Assembly (NCBI GenBank): GCA_036496425.1
Contig: DASXLG010000020.1
Location: forward strand, 23,502-87,501
DNA from: Terriglobia bacterium
Lineage (GTDB): Bacteria > Acidobacteriota > Terriglobia > 20CM-2-55-15
DNA: 64,000 nt
Direction of reading: 5' to 3'
Under the pieces are notes generated by a model, which searched no databases, was not told the DNA's origin, and worked only from the letters and a program-made list of their open reading frames with translations. Positions 18,201 through 27,389 of this stretch are shown one piece after another. A program made the position numbers and the translations under genes. Numbering within the stretch: position 1 is the first letter of the stretch; each line of letters starts with the position of its first letter.

Positions 18201-18357
18201 ATCACGTTCGCTTTCCGCGGGCATTTGTAAAATTCCGCGGCCGATGCGTAAAAAGATGCCAGGCAGTTTAGTACTTTTTGCGTTTGCCGGCGATTTACAT
18301 AGTATGGGGCCAAATAATCCGGCCTCAAATTTTGACAACGAAGGGGGGTGAGAGCCT

Positions 18358-18999
18358 ATGTCGCAAACCAAAACGATCAAACCGTACGAAGCGTACGGCA
18401 CGGAGCCGGACGGTACCATCGTCACGACTGCCACGGCCGTTCAGACCGCTTTGACCGGGAATTCGAATTACTCGAATCTGCCGGTCGACTTGGCGACCCT
18501 GAAGACGGATATCGCGACGCTATCGGCGCTTATGGCCGAAGCTCGAGATGGAAGTAAGAAGGTCATCGCCGAGAAAGCCAAACAGCGGGAAGTTGTTGTG
18601 AAAGAGTTGCGGCTGCTGGGACGCTATGTCGAAGTGACATGTAAAGACGATATGGCGATTTTCCAGTCCAGCGGTTTCCGGCCTGCGTCAACGAGCAGGA
18701 CGAAATCGCCGGCACTGACTCAGTACATCCGCAGCATCAATCACGGCGCCCACAGCGGGCAGATTGTCATTCGACTGGTGGCGGTTCCCAAAGCCGTCAG
18801 CTACGAATTGCATTATGCCGCTGAAAGCAACAACGGCGCCGCTCCGGCATGGACGACATTGACGTTGACGGGTGTGAGAACGCCCGTCACGCTCAGTGGT
18901 CTGACACCGGGAACGGCGTACGCATTCCAGACGCGGTCGCTGGCGAAAGCCGGTGGCTACACCGACTGGAGTGATCCGGTGACATTCATGTGCACATAA
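18358..18999 (+). CDS. Fibronectin type III domain protein
   Basis: This 213-residue protein has no signal peptide. The N-terminal half (about 30-95) is helical (LATLKTDIATLSALMAEARD). The C-terminal half (about 115-213) is a fibronectin III fold with the strands SYELHYAAESNNG, VTLSGLTPGTAYAFQTRSL and a final YTDWSDPVTFMCT. An AAGGGGGG tract eight bases upstream supports the ATG. The role is unknown. The fold suggests protein or surface binding, but no export signal is visible. The gene lies between the 41-bp array and a family B repeat, in the most accessory-looking part of the window. Confidence 0.75.
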   Translation: MSQTKTIKPYEAYGTEPDGTIVTTATAVQTALTGNSNYSNLPVDLATLKTDIATLSALMAEARDGSKKVIAEKAKQREVVVKELRLLGRYVEVTCKDDMAIFQSSGFRPASTSRTKSPALTQYIRSINHGAHSGQIVIRLVAVPKAVSYELHYAAESNNGAAPAWTTLTLTGVRTPVTLSGLTPGTAYAFQTRSLAKAGGYTDWSDPVTFMCT

Positions 19000-19014
19000 C
19001 CGGATAACCGCTGG

Positions 19015-19076
19015 GCCGCAGGTGACGCGAATGGCACGGATGGGCGCCCATCTGTGTCATCCGCGTCATCTGCGGC
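19015..19076. repeat. Inverted repeat family B, copy 2
   Basis: Imperfect 30-nt arms (19015-19044 and 19047-19076) begin GCCGCAGGTGACGCGAATGG and return as CATCCGCGTCATCTGCGGC. This is the same family as 7470 and 47371. It begins 15 bp after the fibronectin-type gene's stop and directly abuts a VapC gene fragment. Confidence 0.85.
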
Positions 19077-19080
19077 TACT

Positions 19081-19152
19081 TCTCGTAGAGTTTGCTCCGT
19101 GAAACTGCGCACAAGCGGCGATCAAAATATCGGAAGCAGGGACGGTATGTCC
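19081..19152 (-). pseudogene. Remnant of a VapC-type PIN-domain toxin gene
   Basis: Read on the minus strand, this stretch encodes GHTVPASDILIAACAQFHGA, the characteristic C-terminal part of VapC PIN-domain RNases, including the conserved Asp of the S-D-I-L-I-A-A motif. The frame has a stop just upstream of Gly and runs into the family B repeat downstream. No catalytic N-terminal half and no antitoxin are present, so only about 24 codons survive. The fragment lies between the repeat and the end of a glycosyltransferase gene. The match is from memory of the family motif and is short, but it is distinctive. Confidence 0.6.
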
Positions 19153-19178
19153 ATCTCAGCCGGTTTTCATGCAATGCC

Positions 19179-20114
19179 TTATCGAAACCATTCCGAAGGA
19201 TCGGCCTTCACACGCCGCTGAATAGATTTCCGCTTTTGGAGCAGGCGTGGGAGATGGCGAAGGAGGTAGAAGAATGCGGGGATCGAGGACCACTCCCTTA
19301 AAAACACAAAGCCGATGACGGCGAGATCGCGCTTCGTGATCGGCCAGAAATCGCGCCGGTACAGGCGGCCGCTGATGTTATTCAAGCGCAGCAGAAACCG
19401 GTTTTTAACTGAGTGGTAGTTGATCAGTTTCGGTAATTGGCTGCGGCGTTCCGGGGTGACGCGGCGGCGATGCCGGGCGGCGGCGGACGGAACATAAATC
19501 GAAGTCCAGCCGAGAAGGCGGCAACGCCAGGCCAGGTCGGCATCTTCACGATAGGCAAAAAAGTCTTCGTCGAAATACTGGCCGGATATCACAACCGCAT
19601 CGAGTGCAGCCCTCCGGTACATGGCCGCGGCGCCACTCGGGCCGAAGATGTCTTCGGGTTGATCGAACTGCCCCGAATCCGGCTGATCGGCGCCGCGATC
19701 GAGATGCCGCTGCTCGCGGAACATGATGATGCCGGTGGAATCGATCATCTTTCCATCCATGCGCAGCAGCTTGCCGCTCGCCGACGCGGCATCGGGCCGC
19801 ACATCCAGGGCGCGTACCAGTTCCTCGATGAATGATGGGGCCAGGACGGTGTCGGGGTTGAGAATCAAAACGTATTCGGACTCAAAGCGCCCGATCAGTT
19901 CGTTGTGCGCCTTGCAGAAACCCGTATTGACGGGCGAGCGCATGAGATATTGAACGTCGAACGGCTCAACGGTCTTCAGCGTGTCGTCGCTGGAGGCATT
20001 ATCGAAAATGTGAACGGCGACGTCCGTGAACGTTTGCAAGCGCAGGCTCTCGAGGCAAGCGGCGATATCGCCGGCGCTGTTGAACGTGACGATGTTGACG
20101 GCGACCTTCACCAT
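19179..20114 (-). CDS. Glycosyltransferase family 2 (rhamnosyltransferase-like)
   Basis: This is a 311-residue GT-A enzyme. The N-terminal motif is VNIVTFNSAGDIAACLESLR, with VHIFDNASSDDTL for nucleotide-sugar binding. The DxD-like block is LILNPDTVLAPSF, and the acceptor-side block is YFDEDFFAYREDADLAWRCR. The C-terminal tail is basic and has one hydrophobic stretch that may associate with the membrane. It is the last gene of a minus-strand glycan cluster, and its ATG overlaps the end of the preceding GT2 gene by 7 bp. It probably adds a deoxyhexose to a surface polysaccharide, though this is inferred from similarity of pattern only. Confidence 0.88.
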   Translation of the reverse strand: MVKVAVNIVTFNSAGDIAACLESLRLQTFTDVAVHIFDNASSDDTLKTVEPFDVQYLMRSPVNTGFCKAHNELIGRFESEYVLILNPDTVLAPSFIEELVRALDVRPDAASASGKLLRMDGKMIDSTGIIMFREQRHLDRGADQPDSGQFDQPEDIFGPSGAAAMYRRAALDAVVISGQYFDEDFFAYREDADLAWRCRLLGWTSIYVPSAAARHRRRVTPERRSQLPKLINYHSVKNRFLLRLNNISGRLYRRDFWPITKRDLAVIGFVFLREWSSIPAFFYLLRHLPRLLQKRKSIQRRVKADPSEWFR

Positions 20115-20944
20115 CCGATCAGCGCTCCGAACAGAACCTTGCTATAGCCGGGAAGATTCGAAGGCCGCGCGATCATCCGGCCGATCACACCGGCAGCAAC
20201 AGATGCCCGGACAGCAAGGACTTCATGCCATCTGAACCATTTCTGCGCATACCGGACCTGGTTCCGGTAGTACGCATCCACAAACCGGCCGCTCCCCATC
20301 GCCTTCGCGCTGTAGCCGCCGGCGTGGGCGAACCTGGCCTCCGGCGCGAAGTAGACTTCCCAGTTGTCGCGCTGGAGACGGCGGCAGAAGTCCACGTCTT
20401 CGTACCAGGCGGGATAGAAGCCGGGATCGAATATTAGAGTTCCTTTGGAGATCTCGCGCCGGATCATAATGGCGGCGGCCGCGACCTGCTCGACTTGAAT
20501 GAAATCCCCTGCGCGGTCATAGACCGCGCCTACAGGCAGGCCGAGATTTTCACGGAGGAGAGTCCACATCGTGGGGAGAAGACGGGGAAGATATTTCTCT
20601 CCGGCATAGCCGCCGATGGCCGCAGCGCGGGGATGAGTGTCCATGAACTGTTCCATCAACCGAATCGAACCTGGGGCGGCCTGCACGTCTGGATTCAAAA
20701 TGAGGACATATGGCGTTTCTGCCCGCTGGAGGATCTCATTGACGCCGCCGGCAAACCCGCGATTTTCGCTGCTGCGGACAACCTGAGCCCTGCTGGATTC
20801 CCGGCCGGCAAAATCCAGCGAATCGTCTTGCGACGCGTTATCAAAAACGAGAATCTTCAGATCCGGCTCGCCGAGCAGCGATTCTACGCAGGCCTGGAGG
20901 TGGCGTCCGGAATTCCAGTTCACAATACCAGCCGTCGTCTTCAT
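20108..20944 (-). CDS. Glycosyltransferase family 2
   Basis: This 278-residue GT-A enzyme parallels its downstream neighbour. It has GIVNWNSGRHLQACVESL at the N-terminus, ILVFDNASQDDSL, LILNPDVQAAPGS as the DxD-type block, and FYPAWYEDVDFCRRL near the active site. The ATG at 20944 is chosen because it forms an ATGA overlap with the methyltransferase stop and puts the conserved motif at the N-terminus. An in-frame ATG farther upstream lies inside the methyltransferase gene. It belongs to the surface-glycan cluster. The sugar is unknown. Confidence 0.87.
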   Translation of the reverse strand: MKTTAGIVNWNSGRHLQACVESLLGEPDLKILVFDNASQDDSLDFAGRESSRAQVVRSSENRGFAGGVNEILQRAETPYVLILNPDVQAAPGSIRLMEQFMDTHPRAAAIGGYAGEKYLPRLLPTMWTLLRENLGLPVGAVYDRAGDFIQVEQVAAAAIMIRREISKGTLIFDPGFYPAWYEDVDFCRRLQRDNWEVYFAPEARFAHAGGYSAKAMGSGRFVDAYYRNQVRYAQKWFRWHEVLAVRASVAAGVIGRMIARPSNLPGYSKVLFGALIGW

Positions 20945-21807
20945 GCGGGCTTCTTCGTCGCAAAAACCAGCATGATGTCCATTGGATTGATGCGGAATGT
21001 CAGACTTGAGGAGCCGTTTGTCTGTGGAAGCCAACGGCAATATCGCGACAGCCGGTTGAGGACCAGCCCGGCGCTGGCGTGCTTCCCGATGTTTTTCACG
21101 CGGCGCACTTCAAGGCCATGATCTTTAAAAAGCCGCGAAATGGTTTTCGGATCGAAGAAGAAATAGTGCTCGGGAATGAACTGGCGCCAGCGCGACTTCA
21201 GGAGCGTGAATGGAAGCGACGCGATGTTCGGTGTTTCGATCACGAGCAGGCCGCCCGGTTTCAGCCGTTCCGCCATCGCCTGGATGAAACGGCGCGGCGA
21301 ATCGACGTGTTCGATGACATGAAAGCTGGCAGCCACGTCGAAGTCCTTCCACGGGACGCGTTCGATCACGCCTTCAAAGAGCGGCGCAATGCGGCGCGAA
21401 TCCGCCGCCAGATCCGGATTCGGCTCGACGCCGAAAACATTGAATGACTTGCTCGCGACGTCCAGGAAATCGCCCCGCGCGCAGCCGACCTCCAGCAGTT
21501 TGCCGCCGGACTTGAACTGCTGCATGAGGTCGAGCCGCCACTGCGCGTTCAAACGTCCGAGCCGGTGCTCCTCAGTTCCGGACAACTGCCGGAAACTTTC
21601 ATTAGCCTGGATAACTCTTTGCGTGGTTACGGAACCGGAATCGGCTCCGAATACAAGATTAGACCGCCGCAATCCGACGTAGCGGAAACCGCAGCTCACG
21701 CACTCGACGAGCGGCCCGTCGAGGCCCGGCGAGTTCAGGACGAAGCGCGGGTTCTTGGTGCCGCAGAGATCGCAATCCGCCGCCTGTTCCTCAGAATTTG
21801 CGGGCAT
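20941..21807 (-). CDS. SAM-dependent methyltransferase with N-terminal zinc-ribbon-like motif
   Basis: This 288-residue class I methyltransferase has two CxxC pairs at the N-terminus (CDLC near residue 13 and CVSC near 36), which suggest a small zinc ribbon. Motif I is LLEVGCARGDFL, followed by VFGVEPNPDL. The post-motif is FHVIEHVDSPRRF and the later block is LKPGGLLVIETPN. This architecture is common among methyltransferases of sugar and glycan clusters. It is followed by a coupled GT2 gene, so methylation of a surface sugar is the likely role. The target is unknown. Confidence 0.85.
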   Translation of the reverse strand: MPANSEEQAADCDLCGTKNPRFVLNSPGLDGPLVECVSCGFRYVGLRRSNLVFGADSGSVTTQRVIQANESFRQLSGTEEHRLGRLNAQWRLDLMQQFKSGGKLLEVGCARGDFLDVASKSFNVFGVEPNPDLAADSRRIAPLFEGVIERVPWKDFDVAASFHVIEHVDSPRRFIQAMAERLKPGGLLVIETPNIASLPFTLLKSRWRQFIPEHYFFFDPKTISRLFKDHGLEVRRVKNIGKHASAGLVLNRLSRYCRWLPQTNGSSSLTFRINPMDIMLVFATKKPA

Positions 21808-21839
21808 ACAGCACTATTGTTATCTGATATGCGGTCAAT

Positions 21840-22934
21840 TTAACCAGAAACGACAAGCTCTCTGAATAAGTTTTCGTACGCGTCCGTCACGGCGTCCCAG
21901 GAATAGCGAGCTTTGGCGCGGGACCGGGCGGCCGCGCGCAGCCTCTCCACGAGCGCCGGGTCAGACAAAGTCAGTTCAAGTTGCGGGCGAAGCGTGGCGG
22001 CATCATCGAAGAACAGCCCGGCGTCGCCGAGCACTTCGTTATTTTCAGGAGTGTCTTTGGCGATGACGCAATTGCCGGCGCCCATGGCTTCGATCAACGC
22101 GGGGTGCGTGCCGCCCACTTCGGTCGCTTGAATATACGCGTAAGCGTGCGACTGGAGCTCGCGGTATCCCGTTCCATAAATCGCGCCCGGAAACAGGATG
22201 CGTGGATCGCGTGTGCTTTTCAGGCGCTCGATATAGTCGTGCGCGTATGGCGCGTCGCCGACGATGAGAAGCGGCATGTTCGTCCGAACATTCTCGAATG
22301 TTTCGGTCACGATGTGCGCGTTGTTCTCCGGCTCGAGGCGGCTGACATAGAGGAAGTATTCGCGGGGCTTCACGCCCAGGCGGTCGAGCACAGCCGTGGT
22401 TTCAACTCGCTCGCACTGCGCTCCATACGCGATCATGACGGACGGCGTGCGGTACTCTTTCAGATAATAATCGCGAATGACGTTGGCATCGGTGACGACG
22501 ACATTCGGAATCAGCGTCGCCAGCCGCTCCGAGAGGCGGTAATAGGCGCGGCCGGCCGGACCCCACTTTTTTCGAAGCCGTTCGATACCGTCGACATTCA
22601 ATGCCACGGATGTTCCGCCGAGCCGCGAAATGACGCAAAAGATCGCGTTCGCCGCATTGCACATGAGAATGCAATCGAACCGCCGGGGCAGCGCGTGAAG
22701 CACGGAGAGGAAGGTATGCGCGACGGTGTCGAGGTGTTTTGTGCCGATCGTGGGAAGAATGGTGAGGCGTACGCCTTTATAGGTCTTGTCCGGATAGCGG
22801 ATGTTGTTCGAGCGGCAGTAGACCGTCACGTCGTGGCCACGAGCGGCCAGACGGGTGGCGAGTTCTTCGGCGAAGGTTTCGAACCCGCCGTAATTGGCCG
22901 GGATGCCGCGGGTTCCCAGGATGGCCAGTCTCAT
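21840..22934 (-). CDS. Glycosyltransferase family 4 with DUF1972 N-terminus
   Basis: This 364-residue GT-B enzyme, from the ATG at 22934, begins MRLAILGTRGIPANYGGFE, the hallmark of the DUF1972 (Glyco_trans_4_3) rhamnosyltransferase-like group. The C-terminal domain has GTHPALIEAMGAGNCVIA as the donor-site motif and LDRLGVKPREYFLYVSRLEP as the domain start. Upstream in-frame ATGs would only add residues encoded by the intergenic repeat region. It is the first gene of the minus-strand glycan cluster (22934 to 19179), and a 32-bp gap separates it from the methyltransferase gene. Confidence 0.88.
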   Translation of the reverse strand: MRLAILGTRGIPANYGGFETFAEELATRLAARGHDVTVYCRSNNIRYPDKTYKGVRLTILPTIGTKHLDTVAHTFLSVLHALPRRFDCILMCNAANAIFCVISRLGGTSVALNVDGIERLRKKWGPAGRAYYRLSERLATLIPNVVVTDANVIRDYYLKEYRTPSVMIAYGAQCERVETTAVLDRLGVKPREYFLYVSRLEPENNAHIVTETFENVRTNMPLLIVGDAPYAHDYIERLKSTRDPRILFPGAIYGTGYRELQSHAYAYIQATEVGGTHPALIEAMGAGNCVIAKDTPENNEVLGDAGLFFDDAATLRPQLELTLSDPALVERLRAAARSRAKARYSWDAVTDAYENLFRELVVSG

Positions 22935-23024
22935 TGCATTGGAACGATACCATTCGGAGCGCTGCGCGGAAATCTGTAAGGTGGCTGCGCCACTTTTAGG
23001 AAGTGAGCTATGGGAGGAGCGCAA

Positions 23025-23197
23025 CATTCCCCGCCCTTCCAAGGCGGGGTGGCTGCGCCGTCAATAAAATGGTCCGTTCTTTGGCAGGCGCAGACGGGGT
23101 GGTTGGTAACTTCCATCAACAAACAAGGTGCGCTTCGCGGTTCGTAACTAACCACCCCGGCGCTTTGCGCCACCCTTCCTTGAAAAGGAGGGGAATG
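23025..23197. repeat. MITE-like structured repeat family D, copy 1
   Basis: This 173-bp element is bounded by CATTCCCC and GGGGAATG. It has a hairpin at each end, a central stem (GGGGTGGTT at 23096-23104 with AACCACCCC at 23150-23158), and an apical core of 21 bases, AAGGTGCGCTTCG at 23125-23137 onward to 23145, identical to that of the copy at 43127-43316. A fragment of the same family (GTGGCTGCGCCACT) lies just upstream at about 22981. With this element, the 332-bp gap 22935-23266 contains no gene that I can see. Confidence 0.88.
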
Positions 23198-23266
23198 GAA
23201 GCGTCGCGAACTTCATAGATGCTCGCGCAGCGCTCTTTTTAATCGGAAAGCAGCTATTCTTTTCCT

Positions 23267-24376
23267 ATGCAAGACCTCCTCGCCAGATGCCGCCAGCAGC
23301 TCCCGGAAGCCGTGCTTCTGCTTGAGCGGATGGTTTCGATGGAATCGCCGAGTCTCGACAAAGCACTCACCGATAAATTTGTTCAATTTGTCAGTGAACA
23401 ATTTACCGGAGGCGACGTCACCATCATCCCGGCAGAAAAATTCGGCAATCACCTGCGCCTGAAATTTCCGGGTGCGTCCCGAAATCGGGTGCTCCTGCTC
23501 GGACACACCGATACCGTCTGGCCCGCGGGAGAACTGGCCAGACGGCCGTTCAAGATCGAAGGTGGGCAGGCTCTCGGCCCCGGGGTGTTCGATATGAAAT
23601 CGGGGATTGTTCTGATGCGAATGGCGCTTGCCGTATTGAAAGACAGCCCCGTGACCATTCTGCTTACAAGCGACGAGGAAGCCGGCAGTCCATCGTCGCG
23701 CGCGTTGATCGAAAGCGAGGCCATCCAGTGCGCGGCCGTGCTGGTGCTCGAGCCGGCGCTTCCGGGCGGCGCGTTGAAGACGGCGCGCAAGGGTTCCGGA
23801 AGATTCACGCTTAAAGCCATCGGACGGGCGGCGCACGCCGGCATCGATCCGCAGAAAGGCGTGAACGCGATCGAGGAGCTTTCGCATCAGATCCTGAAGC
23901 TGCAGAAGATGACCGACATTCGGTGCGGTACCACGGTGACCGTCGGTGTCGTGCAGGGCGGAACCCGATCCAATGTCGTACCGGCTGAAGCGGCCGCCGA
24001 AATCGATGTGCGCGTGACATCGATGGAGGAAGCGGAAAGGCTCGTCGCAGCGATCAGGAGTCTCACACCGCACCTGCCGGAAGCGCGGCTGGAAATCCAC
24101 GGCGCGATGAACCGGCCGCCGATGGAGCGCACCACCGACACCGCGAAGCTGTTCAACCTGGCGCGGACGCTTGCCGCGCAGATCGGAATCGATTTGAAAG
24201 AAGACTCCACAGGCGGGGCTTCGGACGGGAATTTCACGGCCGCGCTGGGCATTCCAACACTCGACGGCCTGGGCGCGATTGGCGGCGGGGCGCACGCTGC
24301 CGATGAGTGGGTGGAGATCGAGTCGCTGCCGGCCCGGGCAGCGATCGTCGCGGGATTGATAGGCGAACTAATGTAG
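23267..24376 (+). CDS. M20 family metallopeptidase (glutamate carboxypeptidase-like)
   Basis: This 369-residue di-zinc hydrolase resembles carboxypeptidase G2. Metal-site motifs are GHTDTVWP (His80, Asp82), GPGVFDMKSG (bridging Asp), SDEEAGSPSSR (catalytic Glu about 137-138) and the C-terminal GGGAHAADEWVE (His ligand). The lid/dimerisation domain is at about 175-290 with GRAAHAGIDPQKGVNAIEEL. It has no signal peptide, so it is cytoplasmic. It would cleave a C-terminal glutamate or a similar amino-acyl bond. The true substrate is not readable. It stands 24 bp before a DHH phosphoesterase gene. Confidence 0.9.
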   Translation: MQDLLARCRQQLPEAVLLLERMVSMESPSLDKALTDKFVQFVSEQFTGGDVTIIPAEKFGNHLRLKFPGASRNRVLLLGHTDTVWPAGELARRPFKIEGGQALGPGVFDMKSGIVLMRMALAVLKDSPVTILLTSDEEAGSPSSRALIESEAIQCAAVLVLEPALPGGALKTARKGSGRFTLKAIGRAAHAGIDPQKGVNAIEELSHQILKLQKMTDIRCGTTVTVGVVQGGTRSNVVPAEAAAEIDVRVTSMEEAERLVAAIRSLTPHLPEARLEIHGAMNRPPMERTTDTAKLFNLARTLAAQIGIDLKEDSTGGASDGNFTAALGIPTLDGLGAIGGGAHAADEWVEIESLPARAAIVAGLIGELM

Positions 24377-24400
24377 AATCATTTCTTGGGGTAGCCTCCC

Positions 24401-25690
24401 TTGAAATCGGTCTTTTACGTCGAGGACGAGTTTGTCGCGACTCTTTTTAAGCAGTATTTTAACGGGACGGGTAACAGCGCAGTCTTTCTAAAGCCGGATC
24501 ACATCGACACGGATTCTGCCGATTTTGTTGTGGCGCAGTCCGAAGATGCTGAAACGCTTACGAGAATCCTGGAAGCTGTCGGCCGCGAACCGCGAAAAGT
24601 CCCTACCCTTGTCATCACATCCCAACCTGAGCGTATCCCCGAAAAATACAAAAGTTTTGCGCATTTTGTGGGGGTGCCCGAGCTGCTCGAATCGAATTTC
24701 CGGTGGCACATCCGGCTGGCCCGCACGACGCGCATTGTGGAGGAGGTCAAGGCACAGTTCGAAGGCGCCGAATCCGTCCTGATTCTGCTTCAGGACGATC
24801 CGGATCCCGATGCCATAGCCAGCGGTCTCGCGCTCCGGCAGGTGCTCGGCCGCAACAAGCAGACCGCGCCGCTCGGCTCATTCGGCCGCGTAACGCGGCC
24901 CGAAAACATCGCCATGGTGAAGCTGCTCGAGATCGAGATCGAGAAAATCACGAAGGATACGATCAAGGACTTCAACCATATCGCGGTGGTGGACCTTCAG
25001 CCGCCGCATCTTTCGAACCCTCCCGACGAGATCGATCTGGTGATCGATCATCATCCCGAACAGTTCAACTATCAGAGCCATTTGAAGGACATCCGGCCGA
25101 ATTACGGGGCGACGTCGACCATTCTGCTCGAATATCTTCTCTGCTCGAACAGCAGCATCGGAACCCGGCTCGGCACCGCGATGCTGTACGGGATCAAGAG
25201 CGACACCTTCGCCCTCTCGCGCGAAGTCAACGAATGGGATGTGCTCGCGTTTTCATATTTGTACCAGCTTGCCAATCAAAATCTGATGCGGCGCATCGAG
25301 CGGCCCGAGCTGCCGCCGGCTGCGCTCGATGCCTTGAGTGTGGCGTTGAAAAACCGCCGCGTGATTGATCGCGTGGCATTTGTGAATCTCGGCCGCGTCG
25401 AGCGCGACGACCTGATTCCGCAGATGGCGGATTTCAGTCTGTCGTTCGAAGGCATCGAGTGGGCGTTCGTCAGCGGCGTGTTCGACTCGAACTACATCAT
25501 CTCCGTTCGCAACGTCGGGTATGTCCGGTCGGCGGGGCGCGTCCTGAAGGAAGCGTTCGGGGGAATCGGCTCTGCCGGCGGACACGCATCGATGGCCAAA
25601 GCCATTATCCCGCTGGGTTCGAAGCCGATCCGTCAGATGGATCGAATGGTCCAGGATAGATTCCTGAAAGCGCTGCACGCGGGGAAATGA
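24401..25690 (+). CDS. DHH/DHHA1 phosphoesterase with N-terminal nucleotide-binding-like domain
   Basis: This 429-residue protein starts at a TTG. Residues 1 to about 110 look like a small Rossmann or TrkA-N/RCK-like domain ([19 protein letters not shown]). The DHH domain has [15 protein letters not shown] (metal Asp residues), [10 protein letters not shown] and the DHH triad at residues 216-218. The DHHA1 domain near the C-terminus has [12 protein letters not shown]. Family members hydrolyse nanoRNA, pAp or cyclic di-AMP. The fused N-terminal domain sets it apart from plain NrnA and hints at ligand control, but which activity it has cannot be decided. It overlaps dtd by 4 bp. Confidence 0.87.
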   Translation: MKSVFYVEDEFVATLFKQYFNGTGNSAVFLKPDHIDTDSADFVVAQSEDAETLTRILEAVGREPRKVPTLVITSQPERIPEKYKSFAHFVGVPELLESNFRWHIRLARTTRIVEEVKAQFEGAESVLILLQDDPDPDAIASGLALRQVLGRNKQTAPLGSFGRVTRPENIAMVKLLEIEIEKITKDTIKDFNHIAVVDLQPPHLSNPPDEIDLVIDHHPEQFNYQSHLKDIRPNYGATSTILLEYLLCSNSSIGTRLGTAMLYGIKSDTFALSREVNEWDVLAFSYLYQLANQNLMRRIERPELPPAALDALSVALKNRRVIDRVAFVNLGRVERDDLIPQMADFSLSFEGIEWAFVSGVFDSNYIISVRNVGYVRSAGRVLKEAFGGIGSAGGHASMAKAIIPLGSKPIRQMDRMVQDRFLKALHAGK

Positions 25691-26136
25691 GAGCTGTCAT
25701 TCAACGCGTATCGAACGCCAGGGTCGTGATTGGCGGTGCGGAGCACTCTCGCATCGACGCGGGCATTCTTGTCCTGCTCGGCGTCGAGAAGGAAGACACG
25801 GCGGAAGACGCCACGGCGCTGGCGCGGCGGATTGTGGAGTTGAGGATTTTCGAGGACGAGGCGGGAAAGATGAATCGGTCGATCGCCGAAACGGGCGGGC
25901 AGATTCTCGCTGTATCCCAATTCACGTTGCTCGGCGATTGCCGGCGCGGGCGGCGGCCGTCATTTGATCCGGCGGCGCCGCCGGACATGGCTAAGCCGCT
26001 ATACGAGCTGTTCGTGAAAGAAGTTGAGACGTCTGGGATCCCGGTGGCGACAGGAGTGTTTCAGGCAATGATGGAAATCGAGCTGACCAATCAGGGACCG
26101 GTAACCTTCATTCTCGACAGCCGGAAACGCTTTTGA
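25687..26136 (+). CDS. dtd: D-aminoacyl-tRNA deacylase
   Basis: This 149-residue protein hydrolyses D-amino acids from mischarged tRNA in the cytoplasm. It has the N-terminus [15 protein letters not shown], the catalytic-site motif [19 protein letters not shown] and the cross-subunit motif NQGPVTFIL near the C-terminus. Its length is typical of the family. The ATG overlaps the DHH gene stop (ATGA). The 3' end overlaps the convergent gene on the minus strand by 46 bp. Confidence 0.96.
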   Translation: MRAVIQRVSNARVVIGGAEHSRIDAGILVLLGVEKEDTAEDATALARRIVELRIFEDEAGKMNRSIAETGGQILAVSQFTLLGDCRRGRRPSFDPAAPPDMAKPLYELFVKEVETSGIPVATGVFQAMMEIELTNQGPVTFILDSRKRF

Positions 26137-27338
26137 ATCGGCTCGACTGAGAGCTGCAGCGCAGGCGCCACCCCGATCGGCGCGACGTGGTCGAGAAACA
26201 ACTCGACGGATGCAGGCGTGGCCAGAAGATAATTCGAAACGCTCCACTTGCACTGCGCCGCCATCGGATGCAGCGGACTGATGAGCCAGCCCCGGGCCCT
26301 TTCGTTCGCAGTCTGGGCCGGTTTCGAAGTAAACGCCCACGACGACAGATTCAACGTCCGGAGAGCCGCCGCGGCGTCGGCCGCGGTGCTGATCAATACA
26401 GGTTCGTCCGTTGCTGTCGCGGAATACGAGAACGGACGCGATGGAGCATCCGGCGACGGCAGGTCTTCCCGGGCGGCCGCAAGCGACAACGACGAATGGC
26501 CTTCGATCAGCTGGCGAATCTGCTGGAACCCTGCCCATCCGGCTTCATCTTCCGTTCGCGCGCTTCCGGAATTCCGGAGTGTTTCGTCCCAGCGCGCGCC
26601 GAATTTCAGAGCGGAATTCACGGCGCTCGCGAACGAAATCGAACCAGCCGACACGAGCGCGGACAACAGCGCGGTTCCGATCACGTGAAAACGCAGGGGC
26701 ACTTTTGCAGCACGGTGGCCGACCCAATCCAGCAACGCGGACTGAAAAACGAGATTCTCGATCAGGCGCGCATGAATCCGGTGATAGTCGTACGGCTTTC
26801 CAAACCGCCGTTTGGTTTCGTAATGCGCTGCAGGCGAAAGGTTGCCTTCCTTTATCCACGTGTCGCGGACCGCGCCGATCGTTGTGTCGAAGTAGTGATC
26901 GGCGTTGTGCAGCGTGTGGAACGTGAAAACATCCCAGCCGGTGATTTTGGCGGCGCAGATCATCCGCTGCCGGATCGTCGCAAGAGCATCGATTTCGTTG
27001 AGCCAGCCCAGGGCCAGGTTCTCGGCGGGCATGAGATTATAGAGAGCCGGAACCACGACGGTGGCAGGATGTCCGGCCAATGGGCGGCTGGACCATCGGT
27101 GGAGTCCGCGAAGCGCGGAGGCCCTCCAACGGAACCCGCTCCTGGTGGGCACTGGAACGGGGTACGACGTCGTTTTCCAGGCCTGATCTTGTTTGTAGCC
27201 GCCTATTAGCATAAATCCCGCGCCAGTGTTGAGCAATTCATCGGCCAACGCCGAATTTCGAGGAATGACGGGCATTCTGGCGAAGGCTTCCCCGGAAACG
27301 AAACTTTTCGTAACGCTTTCGGCAAGCCGGTACCGCAT
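26091..27338 (-). CDS. Protein of unknown function, 415 residues
   Basis: I do not recognise this protein. It has no signal peptide. Its composition is natural (aromatic-rich, few long Arg runs) and includes [19 protein letters not shown], with several His and Asp residues that could bind metal, then [21 protein letters not shown] as the most hydrophobic stretch. The C-terminal third is Ala/Ser-rich. It is divergent from the CaiB-type gene with 51 bp between starts, and convergent with dtd with an overlap of 46 bp. The opposite strand is also open for long stretches but with an arginine-rich shadow composition, so this strand is preferred. Confidence 0.6.
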   Translation of the reverse strand: MRYRLAESVTKSFVSGEAFARMPVIPRNSALADELLNTGAGFMLIGGYKQDQAWKTTSYPVPVPTRSGFRWRASALRGLHRWSSRPLAGHPATVVVPALYNLMPAENLALGWLNEIDALATIRQRMICAAKITGWDVFTFHTLHNADHYFDTTIGAVRDTWIKEGNLSPAAHYETKRRFGKPYDYHRIHARLIENLVFQSALLDWVGHRAAKVPLRFHVIGTALLSALVSAGSISFASAVNSALKFGARWDETLRNSGSARTEDEAGWAGFQQIRQLIEGHSSLSLAAAREDLPSPDAPSRPFSYSATATDEPVLISTAADAAAALRTLNLSSWAFTSKPAQTANERARGWLISPLHPMAAQCKWSVSNYLLATPASVELFLDHVAPIGVAPALQLSVEPIQKRFRLSRMKVTGP

Positions 27339-27389
27339 TTCGCAAAACGCCGCTGTGGACGGTCTAGAAAGTTGATAGGCTGGCGCAGG

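Noticed and set aside
21560..21690. Possible tRNA-like folding and other RNA genes anywhere in the window.
   Set aside because: I scanned intergenic regions for cloverleaf-type arms and a GGTTCGAATCC-like T arm and found none that I could support.
23213..24295. A 360-codon minus-strand open frame opposite the M20 peptidase.
   Set aside because: It has an Arg/Gly-rich shadow composition, while the plus strand has complete M20 metal motifs.
26187..27209. A 340-codon plus-strand open frame opposite the unknown 415-residue protein.
   Set aside because: It is rich in Arg runs and lacks hydrophobic core patterning, so the minus-strand reading is more natural.
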